Below are positions 6,865-7,730 of a stretch of 7,730 nt of DNA, piece by piece. Position numbers and translations under genes: made by a program. A model generated the notes under the pieces. The model saw only the letters and a list, made by a program, of their open reading frames with translations. It ran no database searches and was not told the origin of the DNA. How positions within the stretch are numbered: the first letter of the stretch is position 1; every line of letters begins with the position of its first letter. The DNA comes from Clostridium sp. (lineage in GTDB: Bacteria > Bacillota > Clostridia > Acetivibrionales > Acetivibrionaceae), in the NCBI GenBank assembly GCA_012841175.1, contig DUVG01000042.1, positions 1-7,730 on the forward strand. Reading direction: 5' to 3'.

Positions 6865-7485
6865 ATGGATGTTTCAACTTTTCCTTCAAAGGGAAATCTT
6901 ATAAATGCACGTGCTAGCTTAAAGCTTTCTAAAGGAGGATATGAACTTTTAGATAAAAAAAGAAACATACTTTTAATGGAAATATTTTCTTTGGTAAAAC
7001 GTGTTGAAAAAATTAGAAGAGAATTAAATGAACATTTTAGTGAAGCTTATAAAGCACTTCAAAGAGCCAATATATCTTCTGGAATTAGTACGGTTGCACA
7101 AGTAGGATATGGTGTAACAGAGGATGATAATGTAAGTGTTAAGTATAGGAGTATTATGGGAGTTGAACTTCCCATTGTAAAAGAAAAAGACTCAAACCTT
7201 GAAGCAAATTATAGTTCTTTTAGAACTAATTTTTCATTGGATCTTGCTTATGACAAATTTAATAAAACTAAAAAACTGTGTCTAGAACTTGCTGAAGTTG
7301 AAAACTCAATTTATAGACTTGCAGATCATATTAAAAAAACCCAAAAACGTGCAAATGCCCTTAAGACAATAATAATTCCACGGTATGAAAACTTAGTAAG
7401 TTTTATGGAAAAATATTTAGAAGAAAAGGACAGAGAAGATTTTTCAAGATTACATTCCATAAAAAATATTTTAAAAAATCAATAA
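6865..7485 (+). CDS. ntpD: V-type ATPase subunit D (central rotor axle)
   Basis: Subunit D is the coiled-coil axle that turns inside the A3B3 head and binds F and C below. The 206-residue length is normal. The N-terminus FPSKGNLINARASLKLSKG, followed by YELLDKKRNILLMEIFSLV, is the family signature and forms the first long helix. The middle (about 75-110) holds the short beta hairpin region with VKYRSIMGVELPIV. The C-terminal ~70 residues form the second long helix, with ENSIYRLADHIKKTQKRANAL followed by a charged end. AAGGAG (6850-6855) lies nine bases before the ATG, directly after the ntpB stop. It is the last gene of the operon, and a terminator hairpin follows within 15 bases of its stop. 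Confidence 0.96.
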   Translation: MDVSTFPSKGNLINARASLKLSKGGYELLDKKRNILLMEIFSLVKRVEKIRRELNEHFSEAYKALQRANISSGISTVAQVGYGVTEDDNVSVKYRSIMGVELPIVKEKDSNLEANYSSFRTNFSLDLAYDKFNKTKKLCLELAEVENSIYRLADHIKKTQKRANALKTIIIPRYENLVSFMEKYLEEKDREDFSRLHSIKNILKNQ

Positions 7486-7496
7486 TAGATATCTTA

Positions 7497-7548
7497 AAAA
7501 AACAAGCATCTTGGCCTCAATTACCAAGATGCTTGTTTTTTATTTTTT
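7497..7548. terminator. Bidirectional Rho-independent terminator
   Basis: CAAGCATCTTGG (7503-7514) pairs perfectly with CCAAGATGCTTG (7524-7535) across a nine-base loop. The flanking A-run (7497-7502) and T-run (7536-7541) extend the stem to 18 pairs. On the plus strand the stem is followed by a T-rich tail through 7548, which ends the ATPase operon. Read on the minus strand, the A-run becomes a U-tail, so the same hairpin can end the convergent gene whose stop is at 7568-7570. This structure fills most of the 82-base gap between the two convergent genes. Nothing else is recognisable in that gap. Confidence 0.93.
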
Positions 7549-7567
7549 AGCCTCTTTGATTATTATT

Positions 7568-7730
7568 CTACTCAAGTGTTCCACTAGCATCAATTACCAT
7601 AGATGTAGTTTCAAAAGAAAGGATGTGTTCTTCATCAACATAAACATCATATTCTTCATTTAAAATAAGCTCAGAAGATGTAAATAACATATTTTTGTAT
7701 TGTTTAGGAGCTGTAAAGTTTAAAATTTCT
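7568..7730 (-). CDS. Partial convergent CDS, possible C-terminus of a carbohydrate-binding-type surface protein
   Basis: On the minus strand one frame is open from the window edge to a TAG at 7570-7568, giving 53 residues. The other minus-strand frame I translated in full (frame 1 from the edge) stops after eight codons. The peptide begins EILNFTAPKQYKNMLFTSSE, continues LILNEEYDVYVDEEHILSFE and ends TTSMVIDASGTLE. It is acidic and rich in beta-prone residues, with no membrane anchor or sorting signal at the end. The pattern of a FT-P-K-Y--hydrophobic-SS stretch followed by a Y-V-Y strand recalls the C-terminal end of clostridial secreted proteins annotated as carbohydrate-binding domain-containing (Cthe_2159-like). 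That resemblance is from memory and weak. The gene has no visible functional link to the ATPase operon. The shared terminator directly downstream supports it as a real gene end. Confidence 0.6.
   Translation of the reverse strand, partial: EILNFTAPKQYKNMLFTSSELILNEEYDVYVDEEHILSFETTSMVIDASGTLE

Noticed and set aside
1..7730. Mobile elements, CRISPR arrays, tRNA or rRNA genes, riboswitches
   Set aside because: No repeats, terminal inverted repeats, transposase motifs or structured RNA were seen apart from the terminator hairpin. The genes are contiguous and intact.

Overview
The window is almost entirely one operon, read on the plus strand. It encodes a bacterial V-type (A/V-type, NtpA-like) rotary ATPase. 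The gene order is C (3' end only), I, K, F, E, A, B, D. The DNA is strongly AT-rich, the Shine-Dalgarno sites are purine-rich and the gaps between genes are very short. The A and B subunits read like those of anaerobic Clostridia. I infer an anaerobic, low-GC, clostridial-type Firmicute and do not assign a genus.

Layout: positions 1-348 hold the C-terminal third of subunit C, the socket between rotor and ring. Positions 353-2266 hold subunit I, the membrane stator with the ion half-channels. Positions 2289-2720 hold subunit K, the proteolipid of the rotor ring. Then come subunit F (2725-3033, central stalk), E (3045-3638, peripheral stalk), A (3656-5440, catalytic), B (5470-6849, non-catalytic) and D (6865-7485, rotor axle). 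All the intact genes have a recognisable ribosome binding site. Every gap inside the operon is 29 bases or less. The transcript ends at a strong hairpin with U-runs on both strands (about 7497-7548). Beyond it, a convergent gene on the minus strand enters from the right edge. Only its last 53 codons are visible.

How the parts work together: A and B form the A3B3 head, where ATP is hydrolysed or made. D and F form the axle, C links the axle to the K ring, and I carries ions between the ring and the two sides of the membrane. E is one half of the peripheral stalk. Its usual coiled-coil partner (called G or H) is not in the window and presumably lies upstream of C. The operon promoter must also lie upstream.

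This is a known system rather than a new one. The most interesting point is subunit K. Its first membrane hairpin no longer looks like a proteolipid repeat, and it is followed by a possible signal-peptidase site. The second hairpin carries the only carboxylate and lacks the usual sodium ligands. This bears on ring stoichiometry and on ion specificity.
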